Below are positions 43,810 to 55,244 of a DNA stretch of 64,000 bases, in pieces. The notes beneath the pieces are model-generated. The model saw only the letters and a program-made list of their open reading frames with translations, made no database searches and was not told the origin of the DNA. Every line of letters begins with the position of its first letter. The stretch's first letter is position 1. A program made the position numbers and the translations under genes. The stretch spans positions 682,001 through 746,000 of the forward strand of contig JAHDVF020000761.1 of assembly GCA_022606425.2 (NCBI GenBank), in the 5' to 3' direction. This DNA comes from Lepidostoma basale. Its lineage: Eukaryota; Arthropoda; Insecta; Trichoptera; Lepidostomatidae.

Positions 43810-44384
43810 GTATTATACAAAGTATATATCAATGTCTTACAAATGTTAGTAAATGTATGTTTATTTTTGCTCCATTGTTTGAATTGTCCACTTAGCATGT
43901 CCAGATCTCGACAAGGATTAATGGGGACAGCTCACGGATATTAACGGATGTATTACGCATTAGTATAGAGAGGGGTATATCCATTTACAGCCCAGAGCAC
44001 TGATAGGCATAAACCATCGGGAAACATGTTGTCTGATCAATTTGCGGCGTTACAGAAATACATTATCGCCTGATCTATTAATGGACGTCAAAATGTTCAA
44101 TTATGTTTTATCATTCCATAAACCGAATACTTATGATTAAAAAAATGTTTAATTCCACACTTAAAATGCAGGAAATTTTGTTCAAAATACTTAATTAAAA
44201 ACCAAATAAAGTTCACTTTTTTAAAATCATAAAAATATTTCCTAGTTCTGAAGAAATTCATTATTTTCTGACAGATATTCGATCAATATACCTTTACCAA
44301 GAAACAAAGGACTACTCGTATAATCACTCGAAATATATTTAGACATGATATTTAAAACGATTAAATTATAATTTTATTGAAGGT
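43810..44384. other. Intronic sequence, nothing recognised
   Basis: No gene or repeat partner noticed. Confidence 0.5.
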
Positions 44385-44720
44385 AAAGGTATAAACACTT
44401 TGGAATTATATTGCTAAACACAATATTTACAAAAATAGCCTTCATCCTTAGGTGTAAATGTAACTCAATCAATAACAAAACGAAATGACTTACGAATTAA
44501 AACTTTTGATGTTGTGGATAATATTTTTATATTTGTATTTTATAAATAAATTTCATAAACCTATTATAAAGTATTTAATATTGTCCTTGAACATTTTAAA
44601 TGAAATAATTTTAATACTTAATAATTGTTTAGTACACCTAATTATAATTCCAATGTAAGAGCAAGTAAACTTCTATAAAAATAATACTATACTTATCTAC
44701 TTTTAAACTTTATAGAACTT
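44385..44720 (-). repeat. Diverged family B element
   Basis: TATAAACACTTTGGAATTAT (outer end) and GCCTTCATCCTTAGGTGTAA (on the minus strand CTAAGGATGAAGGC) are followed by an AT-rich body with TTAGTACACCTAATTATAAT, also found in the other B copies. Box II is lost. Confidence 0.5.
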
Positions 44721-45395
44721 ATAAATAATATCATTTATAAGACAAAGACATTATCATTTTTCAACTATTTGAAAGGAGCAAAATTTTGAATTGAAATAAC
44801 AATTGAATTTTGGGTTCATCATTTTATTAAAAAACATGTATGGCGCATACAAAAAAAAAACAGATACAAATTTAAAAACCCATTTTTTCACGTTACATAT
44901 ATTATAATATATGTATGTATATTATAAAAAAAATGAATAGAAAATACAGCGATGTATCAAAATCGAGAGATGCATAGGTTTGGAGATGAAAGAACGCGGA
45001 AATTGAAACCCTATGGATGTATGAGAAACCATTTAAAAATATAATGGTTGATTGGAGGAAATACGTTTTGTGCTACATGGCTATTTTTAGATTCACAAAA
45101 CCAATATTTTTGGAAAAAATATTTGCACTTCTTATCTGTGTTCACGTAGCAAGCGAAATGAGTAAGCAAGAATATGGTGTAACTTCTTGAAGTTTCTCGA
45201 ATATACGAAAACGGCGGTATCTTCCGTCGGGGCATAAAGTATATTTGTTTAGGTAATATTTTGGGGACTACAGTATGGTACAGTAGGTAAATTTTTTGTT
45301 ACTTTATCATTTACAAAATGATAAAAAATATGTCCCTATGCTTACAAATTTTAAGTTTATATATATTATAGTTGTCTTTGTCATTTTCTTCTTTA
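44721..45395. other. AT-rich intronic sequence, nothing recognised
   Basis: The 74-codon minus frame at 45011-45235 shows no domain. Confidence 0.45.
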
Positions 45396-45399
45396 TACA

Positions 45400-45965
45400 A
45401 TCAGTCTGTTCAGATATCAGGCTGGCCTCTGTTAGAAAGCTGACAACCAGCTATTTCTCCATATTTTTGGTTGTCATCCGAGGAGACGGTACCTAATAGG
45501 AGTCTGATCTATTACAACGCTTGGGATTCTGGAGGGATCCATCCTTTGCACGTGTGCATTCCATAGTCTTCTGCATTGCTTTGTTCTTGCGGTAACCGCT
45601 CTGGTCTCAATAGTTCTCTAGTTACTCTTACTAATAGTTCTCATATAATATATTTATTTTTGCATATATTTGAGACAACCTGATAACGCCGAAGCTTTGT
45701 TGACTTGTCCCATTCTTTCGCTGACAATGTTATTTTGACTGAGCAGATCTAAATTGAGTAACCTGTTCCGGTATTCTGTCATTTATGAATAACCTGCATC
45801 CTAAGGATTCTATTGAGAATGTCATGACTTTCGTTTCCTCAACTAAGATAATCATATTGAAGTTAGCGGGCTATGTTTGGAATTTTTTCAACAGCGTCGT
45901 CCGCGTAGCATATGATGCTAACTTTATCCTTCCTCGTGCAGTATTCAAAACCAAGTGAAGTGACA
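45400..45965 (-). pseudogene. Degraded LINE reverse transcriptase, minus strand
   Basis: From high to low coordinates the minus strand reads SIICYADDAV (catalytic YADD intact, at about 45920), then frameshifted sequence, then ARTKQCRRLWNAHVQRMDPSRIP at 45510-45600, the usual post-RT region. Stops and deletions are frequent. The YADD tyrosine is retained, unlike the copy at 30841. Confidence 0.8.
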
Positions 45966-47085
45966 TCTCCTAATAATTAATCCTATAATGACGTTAAAAA
46001 GTAAATGAAATCAAACTGTGTCTTGAAGTAAATGAATTCGCAATATTTCCTTTTTCTATTATTATTTGAATATTAAAAAAAGTAAATATTTGGACAACAA
46101 TTTATTACAGCTTTTAACAAAAGTATTTATGGCTACAGCCTCCCTTCCTCAGTACAGAAATTAAAATTTCTACAGCGAGGAATTGGATCTGCGGCCCTAA
46201 ACATCTCGTTAAAAATATAATATTAAAAAAATTAAAAAAATTCAAAGTGAATTAACAACGTAAACTGATGGTAAATATAGAAGACTGGTAATAGTTTTGT
46301 AGTTTCTTTATATAGATAAAATAAAAATAAATGATATCAAGAATACATTTTCGATCTAACTATCAAGAAAAGCTTTTTAATTCTGTTTTCAAAGTTTATC
46401 TGACATGAAACTTAAAATGGAAGAATTGTGAAATTACGAAAAAAAACAGATAAATATATTAATATTTCTTTACTGTTTCTTGAGAAATGATGTACATCTC
46501 TATAATAAATAATCAATATGAAAATAATAAATTTAAGTCTATTGATATTATATTTATTAATGCCACAATAAAAGTTAAGTGCTTCATACAAAATATTTTG
46601 AACAAACATTATATTCAATACTCTTTTAAAAAGAGTATAGTTGAAAGTGTTTCAAAAGATAAAAGTCTTCAAAAAAATTATTTCACCTAAAAAACTGTAC
46701 CTAGATAGCGAGAGAAAACATACTTGATTTTTCTTGGAAAACTGTTCACAGGAATATTTTTCTCAGGTTAAAGAAATAACACATTTGGAATCACGGAATG
46801 TGGATGAAACAGGCTCTGTATTAGTTGTATAGTAAATGACATAAATAACTAAGTAAGCTTCTTTTCTGTGGACCTGAATGAATGGTATGTTTTAATATCT
46901 CTCATTGAAACAGGAGGCATGCGCCCTCATTCCTTACAGCAGCATAAATATATTATATTTGAATGTAGAAGTTTTTGAATGAAATAAGTTAACCGTAAAT
47001 TTTGTTGAATCAATAATACCGTTCATGCGATTGTGCTGTGAAATGAAAATTTTCAAAACTGCTCATTAAAATTCAACATGCAAAC
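45966..47085. other. AT-rich intronic sequence
   Basis: No gene recognised. Inverted TTTTAAAAAGAG-like and TTAAAATTTCTA-like patches are local only. Confidence 0.45.
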
Positions 47086-47089
47086 CATT

Positions 47090-47545
47090 GTTTACGGCCG
47101 TATAAAGGAATGGTATGAAAATTCGTCGCGTCGGGTTGCCTAAGAAGTTTTCCACTCTGCCGAGCGAATAAAATTAGCCCCATGATCGTAAAATACGGGT
47201 TGTAGCAAACCCGTTTCACAAAAATATTCCCGTGAATGGCAACAAAGTGTCACCGAGTCGCAAATTTTAGTGCCAATCTCCCTAAATGGGAATCGAATTG
47301 GGAAATATCCACAGAATGTGTTTATGATATACGAAAGATATAAAAATCACACGAGGCGGCAGAGCAAATAAATAAAAGTTTGGGCGTGCATTTATTTATG
47401 TTTATTGAGGGCAATATCTTTCGGGCTCGGGCCGTTTACAGTTGAAGGGTTATTTCCTACCCCGGCCCTGCCCTTTCACACTTCTGTCGACGAAGAAGGG
47501 ATTGCAGGGGCGGTGCTAGACCTTCTAGAATAATTAAATTATAGA
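47090..47545. other. GC-richer single-copy block, candidate conserved regulatory DNA
   Basis: CpG-containing sequence with no repeat partner, no long frame and no splice pair, bracketed by AT-rich DNA. Features include TTTCGGGCTCGGGCCGTTTA and CTACCCCGGCCCTGCCC. Its composition is like that of retained non-coding DNA in insect introns, but this is only an inference. Confidence 0.35.
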
Positions 47546-48031
47546 TTTAAATGTTCAAGTTTATGAGAGATATAATCTACATTGATATTCCGTTACATTG
47601 ACACAGGATTCTGTTAAAATTTCAATAATTTTCTGAACCAGAAAAATTAATGAAATAATTTTATGTAATACAATCAGCATTAATAATTTCACTATAGATC
47701 ATTAAAGAAACTAAGAAGATATAAACTGTCAAAATATTTTAATTGGTCATATCTGGATTAATGTATTTTAATTATTCCAAAAATAGGTTGGCATACAAAA
47801 CTAATTTCATCATTTAAATTAATGGAAATATAGCGTATCCGTACAATGGTTGATTTTGGAGAACCCAAACATTGTGATGAGATAATAAAGGTTAGGTTAG
47901 GTTAGGGTTATACGTGATGTTCGTTATGAGCGCCCTTGAAATGAGTAATTCATAAAAATGGCACTCTATAAATTATCCAATTAATTATTATTATTATAAT
48001 ATTTTATTATAAAGGGTTAATTTAAAACACT

Positions 48032-48149
48032 TGTGGCGATGAGGTTCGCAACCCATCACACCGCGTCTCTCGCGATGGCGAAAAGAGAAGGATTCCATTC
48101 TTTCTGCCTACCCTTTCGGGGAGACGGCGTGATTAGTTAGTTAGTTAGT
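48032..48149 (+). mobile_element. Short 5'-truncated non-autonomous GTTA-tail copy
   Basis: Begins in GGCGATGAGGTTCGCAACCC and ends GATTAGTTAGTTAGTTAG. A ~25-bp deletion relative to the other copies removes GGAGTGCCGCATC. Confidence 0.8.
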
Positions 48150-48394
48150 TATGTTTTAAAAGTAGTATACATAGATATAGTAAGATAACACAGTTCGAGT
48201 TTTGCTTAAGAAACCATTTCTGAGTAATTTGTGTGGACTTTTTCCTAACGAATCATATTTCGTAAATTAAAACAAGATTTGTAGGTAATTTTGTTAAAAC
48301 CATGTGTTGACGTATAGATTCGTGATCCCGGCAGTATATTATTAACTGAATTTTTGTTTATTGTTAATATCTTTGAAGTAAAAATTAAATGGGA

Positions 48395-48690
48395 TTAAAC
48401 TAACTAACTAACTAACCATCACGCCGTCTCCGCGAAGGGGTAGGCAGAAAGAATGGACTGCCACACTTTTCTTTCCTGATATATTTCTCTTGCTTCCTCA
48501 ACATTCATACATCGTATCATGCACGCGCGTCGATTTCTCTGACTCCTCACATGGGCGACATTCAATATTTGATTTATTTGATGGTGCCACGTTTTCCTCG
48601 GTCCTCCTCTATTTCTGGTTCCATTTACATCATTAACATATATTTTTTTATCATTCTTTCTTCATTCATTCTTTCCATATGTGAGGATAA
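48395..48690 (-). mobile_element. GTTA-LINE 3' fragment with probable target-site duplication
   Basis: AACTAACTAACTAACCATCA tail followed by the complement of the LINE 3' end to TTCTTTCCATATGTG. AAATGGGATTAAACTA on the left and AAATGAGGTTAAACTA on the right match in 14 of 16 positions, a likely aged duplication. Confidence 0.8.
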
Positions 48691-48699
48691 AATAAATGA

Positions 48700-49145
48700 G
48701 GTTAAACTATAATAAATACATAAAATATAGAAATTTTAATGATTTAATAATTTACAATTAACTTTTACAAGAAATTTCAATTAACAAAACAAGTGATTTG
48801 AGTTTTAATTATGGTATTTTACATTTCGAAAATGCGCCTCTTTACTTCTGCCCGCCCTGGTGAGAAATATATTACTCTGGTTTCTCCTTATCCCGATTTG
48901 CCCACAAATCTTTGGCTCATTTGATTTACGAATATTACGCAAGGAGAATCCGTACAGATGATTTTGCTATTACTAGCGAAACAGATTTTTCGATTGAATT
49001 TATGTGTACAATATTTTTGAAAAAATAAATTCTCTTTGAAGTACATACGTTCTGCTATACAAAATTCAAATTATACTTTGGTCGGTAGGTATTTTAGAAT
49101 TGAATGCTTAAAAATAAACATAGAGCCTACAGATTAAGGTGAAAG
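48700..49145. other. AT-rich intronic sequence, nothing recognised
   Basis: No repeat partner or coding signal. Confidence 0.5.
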
Positions 49146-49164
49146 AATACATTTTGGATAAAAT

Positions 49165-49420
49165 TTCTTCTTCTTCTTCCTTATTGTTGACGTATGTGGT
49201 CTGTTATCCAGAGTGTTGCTCCTCTGTGGTCTGTTATCCTTGAGGTAGATTTCCAGCTGTCCTTCCATCTTTTAGGAGGTCTTCCACGAGGACGAGTCCC
49301 ATGAGGTTGATTATGCAATGCAATATAGGGGAGTTTGGTGGTGTCCATTCTTTGAACATGACCAAAGACTTTGGATAACACATTGTTTGTAAATTTTTGA
49401 CTTTGGATAAAACATTGTTT
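49165..49420 (-). mobile_element. LINE C-terminal fragment (fourth LINE type), minus strand
   Basis: Minus frame with FGHVQRMDTTKLPYIALHNQ and GTRPRGRPPKRWKD. It ends in a (GAA)n tail at 49167-49180. The phrase RGRPPKRW is a common LINE C-terminal signature. Confidence 0.75.
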
Positions 49421-49454
49421 GTAAATTTTCATTATGTTAAATGAACTAAAATAA

Positions 49455-49965
49455 AGATGGCAGTACATAATGAAGTTCTATTGCCAACTCTAATGTTTGA
49501 AAGTGAAGTTTGAAGCTGGCAAGTAAAGGATGAAAGTTCGATAAATGCCGTAGAAATGAGATCACTGAGAAGAATACATTATAGAATAACGAACGACGAA
49601 ATAAGGAAAAAATGTAAGGTAGATGATTCCATCATAAATAAAATTAAAATAGGATCCCTTAGATAGTTTGGACTTATTAAACTTATGGACGAGAAAATAA
49701 TAGTTCAAATGCTGTATACATGTAGTGCGAGTGGAAAGAGAAGCCGTGGAAGACCAAGGAAAGCATGGCATGACCCAAATTAATCAAATACTAAACGGCG
49801 GAAACATCCGAAGTCGGAAAAATCGACGAGCGTGCATGTAACGATGTATGAATGTGGAGGAAAGTAGAGTGGTATGTCAGGACAGAACGGTATGGCGGTC
49901 CATCGCCTCTGCCTACCTGGTGCCTGGGGAATGGTGTGATGGTTAGTTAGTTAGTTAGTTAGTTA
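49455..49965 (+). mobile_element. Diverged GTTA-LINE copy
   Basis: MAVHNEVLLPTLMFESE, RRIHYRITNDEIRKKC and GKRSRGRPRKAWHD can be read across several frames. It ends GTGATGGTTAGTTAGTTAGT. The open minus frame at 49562-49771 is a shadow. Confidence 0.8.
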
Positions 49966-50165
49966 AGATGAACGCAAAGCGAACTTATAATATCAACAAA
50001 TATTTCTACGATGATTTAATCGTGCGTTTAGAAAAACGTCTAAAAACTGTCGTAAAGTAAAATAAATGTGATATAAAACAAAGTTTTTGCATTAACAATT
50101 ATAAAAAAATAATAATTAAATAAAACGATGTTTTTTAACTACTTCCACTTTTGTCTTTATTTAGA

Positions 50166-50206
50166 CAGCGACCGGTTTCGCCAGGCTCGCTGGCATCGAC
50201 AGACTG
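50166..50206 (-). ncRNA. Hammerhead-like ribozyme motif, family C, intact
   Basis: CAGT/GCTG stem I, CTGTCGA (50196-50202), T, GCCAG-CGAGC-CTGGC helix II, GAAACCGGTC (50170-50179) with the ACCGGT palindrome. Box I has T where A6 is expected. Confidence 0.6.
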
Positions 50207-50412
50207 GTAACACTATTGTAAACTTAGTCCTTTCTTATACATACAGATCAGGGGTGGTAAACATGATTCTATACAAAAATAATCTTCAAATATTTATGTA
50301 AAATTTTCTGAGTTTAACTATTGGTATTACAGGTATTCTTGGAGGTTCGTATTTAATACAATGGGTTCTAGTTTTTATTATCTCTTACATATTAAGTTTA
50401 CAATAGTTTCAC

Positions 50413-50453
50413 CAGTCTGTCGATGCCAGCGAGCCTGGCGAAACCGGTCGCTG
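50413..50453 (+). ncRNA. Hammerhead-like ribozyme motif, family C, intact
   Basis: Identical in the 41-nt core to its partner at 50166-50206, on the other strand. Confidence 0.6.
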
Positions 50454-50659
50454 TCTAAATAAAGACAAAAGTGGAAGTAGTTAAAAAACATCGTTTTATT
50501 TAATTATTATTTAAAATGAACTTCCATCAAGAGATTTCAGTAAAAACATTTGATTATATAAAAGAATATTAAATAAAAAATTAAATATATTTTATAAAAA
50601 AATATTAAAATAAAATAGAAAAGTGCAAAAATACAAAATCAATGAATACATAAAAAATA

Positions 50660-50905
50660 AAATGATGGTTTTTGGCGTTAACACCGTGGAATTCCATTGT
50701 AACTTGGAATAGAATTAACATCACTGTTTTCATTACACTTATATTTTTATGAAATAAAAATATCAATCACATGTTTCAGAGTTGACCTTCATCCTCAGAT
50801 ATAAATTTATATGGAGGTCACCTCCGAAACATGATGAGACTGATATTTTTATTCTATTTAATTAATAAAAGTGGAATAAAAACGGTGATGTTAATTTTAT
50901 TAAAA
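50660..50905. mobile_element. Palindromic hammerhead element, family B variant
   Basis: GGCGTTAACACCGTGGAATTCC is the outer end. The arms AATTAACATCACTGTTTTCA and complement meet at about 50807. The left module on minus (50768-50803) has CTGAGGA and TGAAACATG. The right module (50812-50835) has GGAGGTCACCTCC, GAAACATGATG, but no box I. Confidence 0.7.
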
Positions 50906-51114
50906 AAACAATTAAGTTGAATCATAGGGATTGATCCTCTTGTCCTACAGCTCAGGAGGTTAAGAGATTTCGATTAAAAATTAAAAATTTTCTTTTATGT
51001 ATATAAACTAGCTTCTTGAAGAAACGTTTTCATTTACATTAAATACTTGACATTTAAATTTTTCTTAAAAGCTAATATTAAAAAATTAAATTAAACTCTT
51101 TTTTAATAAGAATT

Positions 51115-51260
51115 AATTGTATCTCAATAGAGACGAAGATGTAAATTATTTGGAAACAGAATATGGTGGTCGAGGCGTTTACAGGACTTATGACCTATCA
51201 TTGGTTGGGTTTGCCAAGAATACAATTAATTCCTAATTATTAATCCATAATGGGTAAAAT
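51115..51260 (-). repeat. Partial repeat S, minus strand
   Basis: TTGTATCTCAATAGAGACG, GTTTACAGGACTTATGACC and TCATTGGTTGGGTT are the complement of the S end. Confidence 0.7.
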
Positions 51261-51290
51261 CCAGTATTTGTCTACAAATACGTATTTTTA

Positions 51291-51806
51291 ATAATTTCTT
51301 CAATATTATTTTAAAGTTCTTGCTGGTTAAGTGCCTAATTACAGCTTATTTAAAAAAAACGGTGGATACGTGTAACATAAATTAAATAAACACAAAAGTC
51401 CAGATCGTCCATGTCAACATGTGCAACATCGAAAAAAAACATTGTGTTATTACATTATGTGCTTAATTAAAAAAAAACGGTGGATTCGTGTAACATAAAT
51501 TAAATAGACAATATGTGCACCATCTTAAAAGATCATTTTGTGTTAAATTATTTTTATTTTGTTATTTTATTTTATATCGTTGTATTTTATATTATTTGTT
51601 TTAGATTTATTTTGTGGGTGTTGGACGATCGAAGTGTGCGCGGGAGATGCCTATTGGTGGCGATGAGGTTCGCAACCCATCACACCGCGTCTCCCGCGGA
51701 GCGAAAAGAGAAGGATGGAGTGCCGCATCAGTAAAAGTGTGACAGTCCATTCTTTCTGCCTACCCTTTCGGGGAGACGGCGTGATGATTAGTTAGTTAGT
51801 TAGTTA
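51291..51806 (+). mobile_element. Non-autonomous GTTA-tail element with internal duplication
   Basis: Shares the body from TCTTCAATATTATTTTAAAG onward with the copy at 3448, and carries two successive versions of the GTGTAACATAAATTAAATA segment (about 51370 and 51490), as that copy does. It ends in (GTTA)n at 51786-51806. Confidence 0.8.
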
Positions 51807-51829
51807 TTTGTATACATTAAAAAAAACAA

Positions 51830-52050
51830 AATCTTTTATAATACTTTATATAAACTTTCTTACGAGTAAGTAGCGCCAATCAGTAACACTTTGCAGCCAG
51901 CTTCCTTAGGACTGTACACAAACTTAGTTTATAGCAAAACAGTTTGCGTATAGCCCTGAGGAGGTTCGCTACACAGTGAAACCGGTTGGCGTTACTTACT
52001 TATAATAAAGTGGTTTTTATACAAAGTATTAAAAAGTGTTTAATTAAATT
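51830..52050. mobile_element. Palindromic hammerhead-like element, family G
   Basis: AATACTTTATATAAACTTTC, AAGTAGCGCCAATCAG and the mirror GGCGTTACTTACTTATAATA enclose ~60 bp. The right module is fairly complete and the left has decayed. Confidence 0.6.
51953..51990 (+). ncRNA. Hammerhead-like motif, family G
   Basis: GCC/GGC stem I, CTGAGGA (51956-51962, matches CTGANGA), a poorly paired helix II region, GAAACCGGTT (51978-51987) giving a GTT cleavage triplet. The weak helix II makes function doubtful. Confidence 0.45.
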
Positions 52051-52059
52051 TTTAAGAAT

Positions 52060-52425
52060 GTCAAACCACAAGTATTGGCTTCTTACCGAAGTTTATAATT
52101 AACTCCATTAATATATTCAAGATGAGTAATTCATATCGATAAAAACAATACTTTTATAGAAGATGTAATCGCAGTAATATTTTTCGCGTTACTTGAATGT
52201 TATTTCAATGTTATGTTAATATGATTTGGCATGAAGTATTTTGAGTTCTTTCATCATTGTTCAAGAAATAATAAATTATGTTTAACTTGACTTTTATAAG
52301 GCGTTTCAGACACGTACGTCAATTCGTTTAAATCGATACAACTTAAGCCAAAAGTTTTCTCAATAGCACTGGTACAGAAATACTTGAGAAAATAAGGTAA
52401 ACGTAACGCGCGAAGGGTTCATGAA
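52060..52425. other. Intronic sequence; family E edge at 52240-52285
   Basis: TCATCATTGTTCAAGAAATA at about 52251 is the outer flank shared by E elements. Nothing else recognised. Confidence 0.45.
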
Positions 52426-52429
52426 GGAG

Positions 52430-52660
52430 GCATTTTAAACATTTTAATAAACCACTAAAAATTCAGCGTAAATTTGGTCCGCATACGTGAGCCACTTAGG
52501 GGTAACGTCCTCGGCGGCGCTTATCGGCTCGGCGGTGATTTCTCGCGGGAAGGGTAGCTGAAGTTATTTTTTATTCCGGAAACCGCATTCGATATTCACA
52601 TTTCCGGTGGCATGAGATTTTCATGAATCTCTCGAAAACATTTAAAACGTTTTTGCTACC
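52430..52660. other. GC-richer single-copy block, candidate regulatory DNA
   Basis: Contains CTCGGCGGCGCTTATCGGCT and CTCGCGGGAAGGG. No repeat partner and no long frame; similar in character to 47090-47545. Confidence 0.3.
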
Positions 52661-52784
52661 CTGAAGATGTCACATATACAATCTTCTTCAGCTGACTTTC
52701 ATATTTAAATAATTTTTATATCAAGTTTAACATGTCATATATACAACGTTCTACAGCTGACTATCATATTAAATGATTTTTATA

Positions 52785-53045
52785 CCAGCAAGCGATATCT
52801 GCATCCAGGCACTTTTGCGCTCTTCCGGATATCGTCACGCCAACGCACATGTGGGCGCTTCAACTCCATGCTCTGCCGTCCTTGGGCACCAAAACAGCAA
52901 TCACGTTGTCCACTTTTATCTGGGTCGCGAGCGACATTTCCTACCCATTGTCACTTAAGGGTTGCGGTCACCTTGATGACGTCGGAGATTTTGGTCCTAA
53001 CTCGTATGTTCTCATTTCTGGCTCTGTTTCACAGGCAAATAACCA
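52785..53045 (-). mobile_element. LINE C-terminal fragment, minus strand
   Basis: Across frames the minus strand reads RTKISDVIK, then WVGNVARDPDKSGQRDC-like sequence, then APTCALA and RYPEERKSAWMQISLAG. This fits the region of RTE-like LINEs with TK(V)SDVI..., GHVAR and DDIR..AG..WMQ. Frameshifted and non-functional. The plus-strand frames here are shadows. Confidence 0.65.
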
Positions 53046-53139
53046 ATTATTGATTTATTGTGAGACTTACAAGAAAACAGTGTTTTACCTGAATTAAAAA
53101 AAAAAAAATTATAAATAACACTAACTTTAATTAAAAAAA

Positions 53140-53210
53140 TTTAATTATTATAAATACATACATGTTTCGGATACAGAAGCCCTTCATCAGGGTTGTGTAT
53201 ATACATTTTA
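53140..53210 (-). ncRNA. Hammerhead-like motif, family H
   Basis: On the minus strand: AACC, CTGATGA (53184-53190), AGGG...TCC as a three-pair helix II, GAAACATGTA (GTA is an allowed cleavage triplet). Box I and II are consensus. Stem I pairing is not evident. Confidence 0.5.
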
Positions 53211-53369
53211 AATATTAAAAAAAAAATTATAAATGTGGTCAGTTTTGACAGATATTTATTTGAATTTAGAAGAAATAGAAATTGTTTTATCTTTTTAAAG
53301 AGTATATGCAATTTAATTCAATAATTTCCTTAGCTTAATTTTTGTTTAAAGTATAAATTAAATAGAATC

Positions 53370-54042
53370 TGATTTTGAAAATTTGGTTTGGTTCATATGG
53401 TGCTCCCGTCAATTTGGAGATATTTCGTGTATAAGTGAATTGTTTCGGTCAATTTGATTATTGCCGCTCTTTATGATAGTTATTTGTGACAAAAAAAACG
53501 TTTTTTTACTGTTTTGGTGTTAAAATTATATAAATTTTTTCGTTTATAAAAAGAATTTTGACAGCTGTAAAAATAAAATTTTCATTTGTTCCAATGACAA
53601 TTTGAATAAATTCTTCAATAATATTTTTAAGTTCTTGCTGGTGTTGGATTGTTTGAAGTGCCTGATTACAGTAAATTAAAAAAAAACTGTGGATAACGTG
53701 GAATAAAAATTAAATAAACACAAATGTCCGGATCGTCCAGCTGACGACAAGTGCACCATCTAAAATAACATTATGTGTTAAAGTATTTTTCTTTGTTATT
53801 TTATTTTATATCATTGTATTTTATATTATTTGTTTTAGATTTATTATGTAGACGTTGAACGATCGAAGTGTGCGCGGGAGATGCCTTTTGGTGGCGGTGA
53901 GGTTCGCAACCCATCACACCGCGTCTCTCGCGATGGCGAAAAGAGAAGGATGGAGTGCTGCATCGATTAAAGTGTGGCAGTCCATTTTTTCTGCCTACCC
54001 CTTCGGGGAGATGGCGTGATGGTTAGTTAGTTAGTTAGTTAG
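53370..54042 (+). mobile_element. Non-autonomous GTTA-tail element, long copy
   Basis: Aligns with 3448-4170 from TCTGATTTTGAAAATTTGG to the tail, with a ~50-bp difference in the middle. Its 3' end GTGTGGCAGTCCATTTTTTC to GGTTAGTTAGTTAG matches the coding LINE more closely than the other copies do. Confidence 0.85.
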
Positions 54043-55000
54043 TATAAATTAAACGAATTATAAATTTCGTTATTCTGGTACCTCTTCATTCCATGATTAT
54101 TAAAGGAAATTTCATGTTTAATAACGCAGATGTTAACCAAAAACTTGTAATTACGATTTTAATAAAAAAAGGTGGAGGCATTAAAATATAAAATATTTCA
54201 CAGGTTTTCAAAAAATATTAAGAGATTGGCTGGAAATATTTGATGCATCTAAATGGGAAATTCTTCTATGATAAAAATATATGCGCGGTTACTAATTTAT
54301 AGGTTTAAAACGATCTTTTAAAATAGTTTAACTGAAAAATAAAAGGCCTCCGAAAAAAAAGTTTTTATAACCATTAGGTTAATTGATAAATATTTATAAT
54401 ATTTCTCATTATATTTTATATTTATAACTATACCCATAGAAAATTGATATCATTTTTTATTTCTTGAATAATAAATAAGTAAAATTATTAATATGAATTA
54501 AAATGTATATCCTAGAATATTTGCTGTATTTTATGGGAATGAATTAGTTTTATTTTATGTCTTTTAATTACAAATGGGAAAACCTTTTTATAAGGATTAA
54601 AGAAAGTGAGATTATCACATAAGATTATCCCTTTATAAAATACCTAAAAATATAAAAATGTATATATGTTTTTTCGATATCTAATGAATATAACTTCTAG
54701 TTTAAAATTTTTCAAGTTAAGCAAGTAATATTACATTATTTTGTTATGTAATCGCAGTTAAGATGGTATTAACTAATAATGGTTCTTTAGTAATTGATTT
54801 CAGTAAAACGATCTTTTAGTCCATTGATTTGATTCAATAAAAAAAACAGGTACCAACCGAAGCAATGAAATCAAGTACGCTTGAACAAACCGACGCCTTG
54901 CCAATTCGCTGAGTTGGTATACAGGTACGTTACAGCATTGGCGTAAGTAAATATTTAATTTAGTTGCAATCAATAAAGAAAAATACGTTTTTATTAATTT
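54043..55000. other. AT-rich intronic sequence; weak family E arm at 54480-54620
   Basis: TTAATATGAATTAAAATG and TATTTTATGGGAATGA resemble an E arm without core. No gene. Confidence 0.4.
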
Positions 55001-55004
55001 CATA

Positions 55005-55165
55005 TCATCACAAGGACGACCACAGAGCTGCTGGTCCGATCAAATCAGGGCGTTGACTGGTCTCTCACTAGATGTAACCTGGAGACTGACGGGTGACAGG
55101 AGCGCGTGGCGTGCCATGGTCAATGGTTTACAGGATGGACACGACCCTCAATCATGAGGTACACA
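55005..55165 (+). mobile_element. LINE C-terminal end (fifth LINE type)
   Basis: RGRPQSCWSDQIRALTGLSL, then WRLTGDRSAWRAMVNGLQDG HDPQS and a stop, in one frame apart from its truncated start. This is the usual ending of an insect LINE family with GHDPQ at the C-terminus. Confidence 0.8.
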
Positions 55166-55244
55166 GTGAGAATTTTTTTAAAAAACAAAACATGCCTGGT
55201 TTGTTCACTCAAATAATTTTTTTTATTCATCCGTAATTTAAATC

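Larger units (their letters stand above)
50105..50545. mobile_element. Long palindromic hammerhead element, family C
   Basis: The arms AATAATTAAATAAAACGATG...CTTTATTTAGACAGC and their complement enclose a ~200-bp central segment (50207-50412). Both ribozyme modules are preserved and point outward. This is the most complete family C element, and the near identity of its arms suggests recent activity or gene conversion. Confidence 0.8.

Noticed and set aside
52670..52700. CCCTGAAGATGTCACATATAC as a hammerhead box I
   Set aside because: No GAAAC box or helix II follows within a suitable distance.
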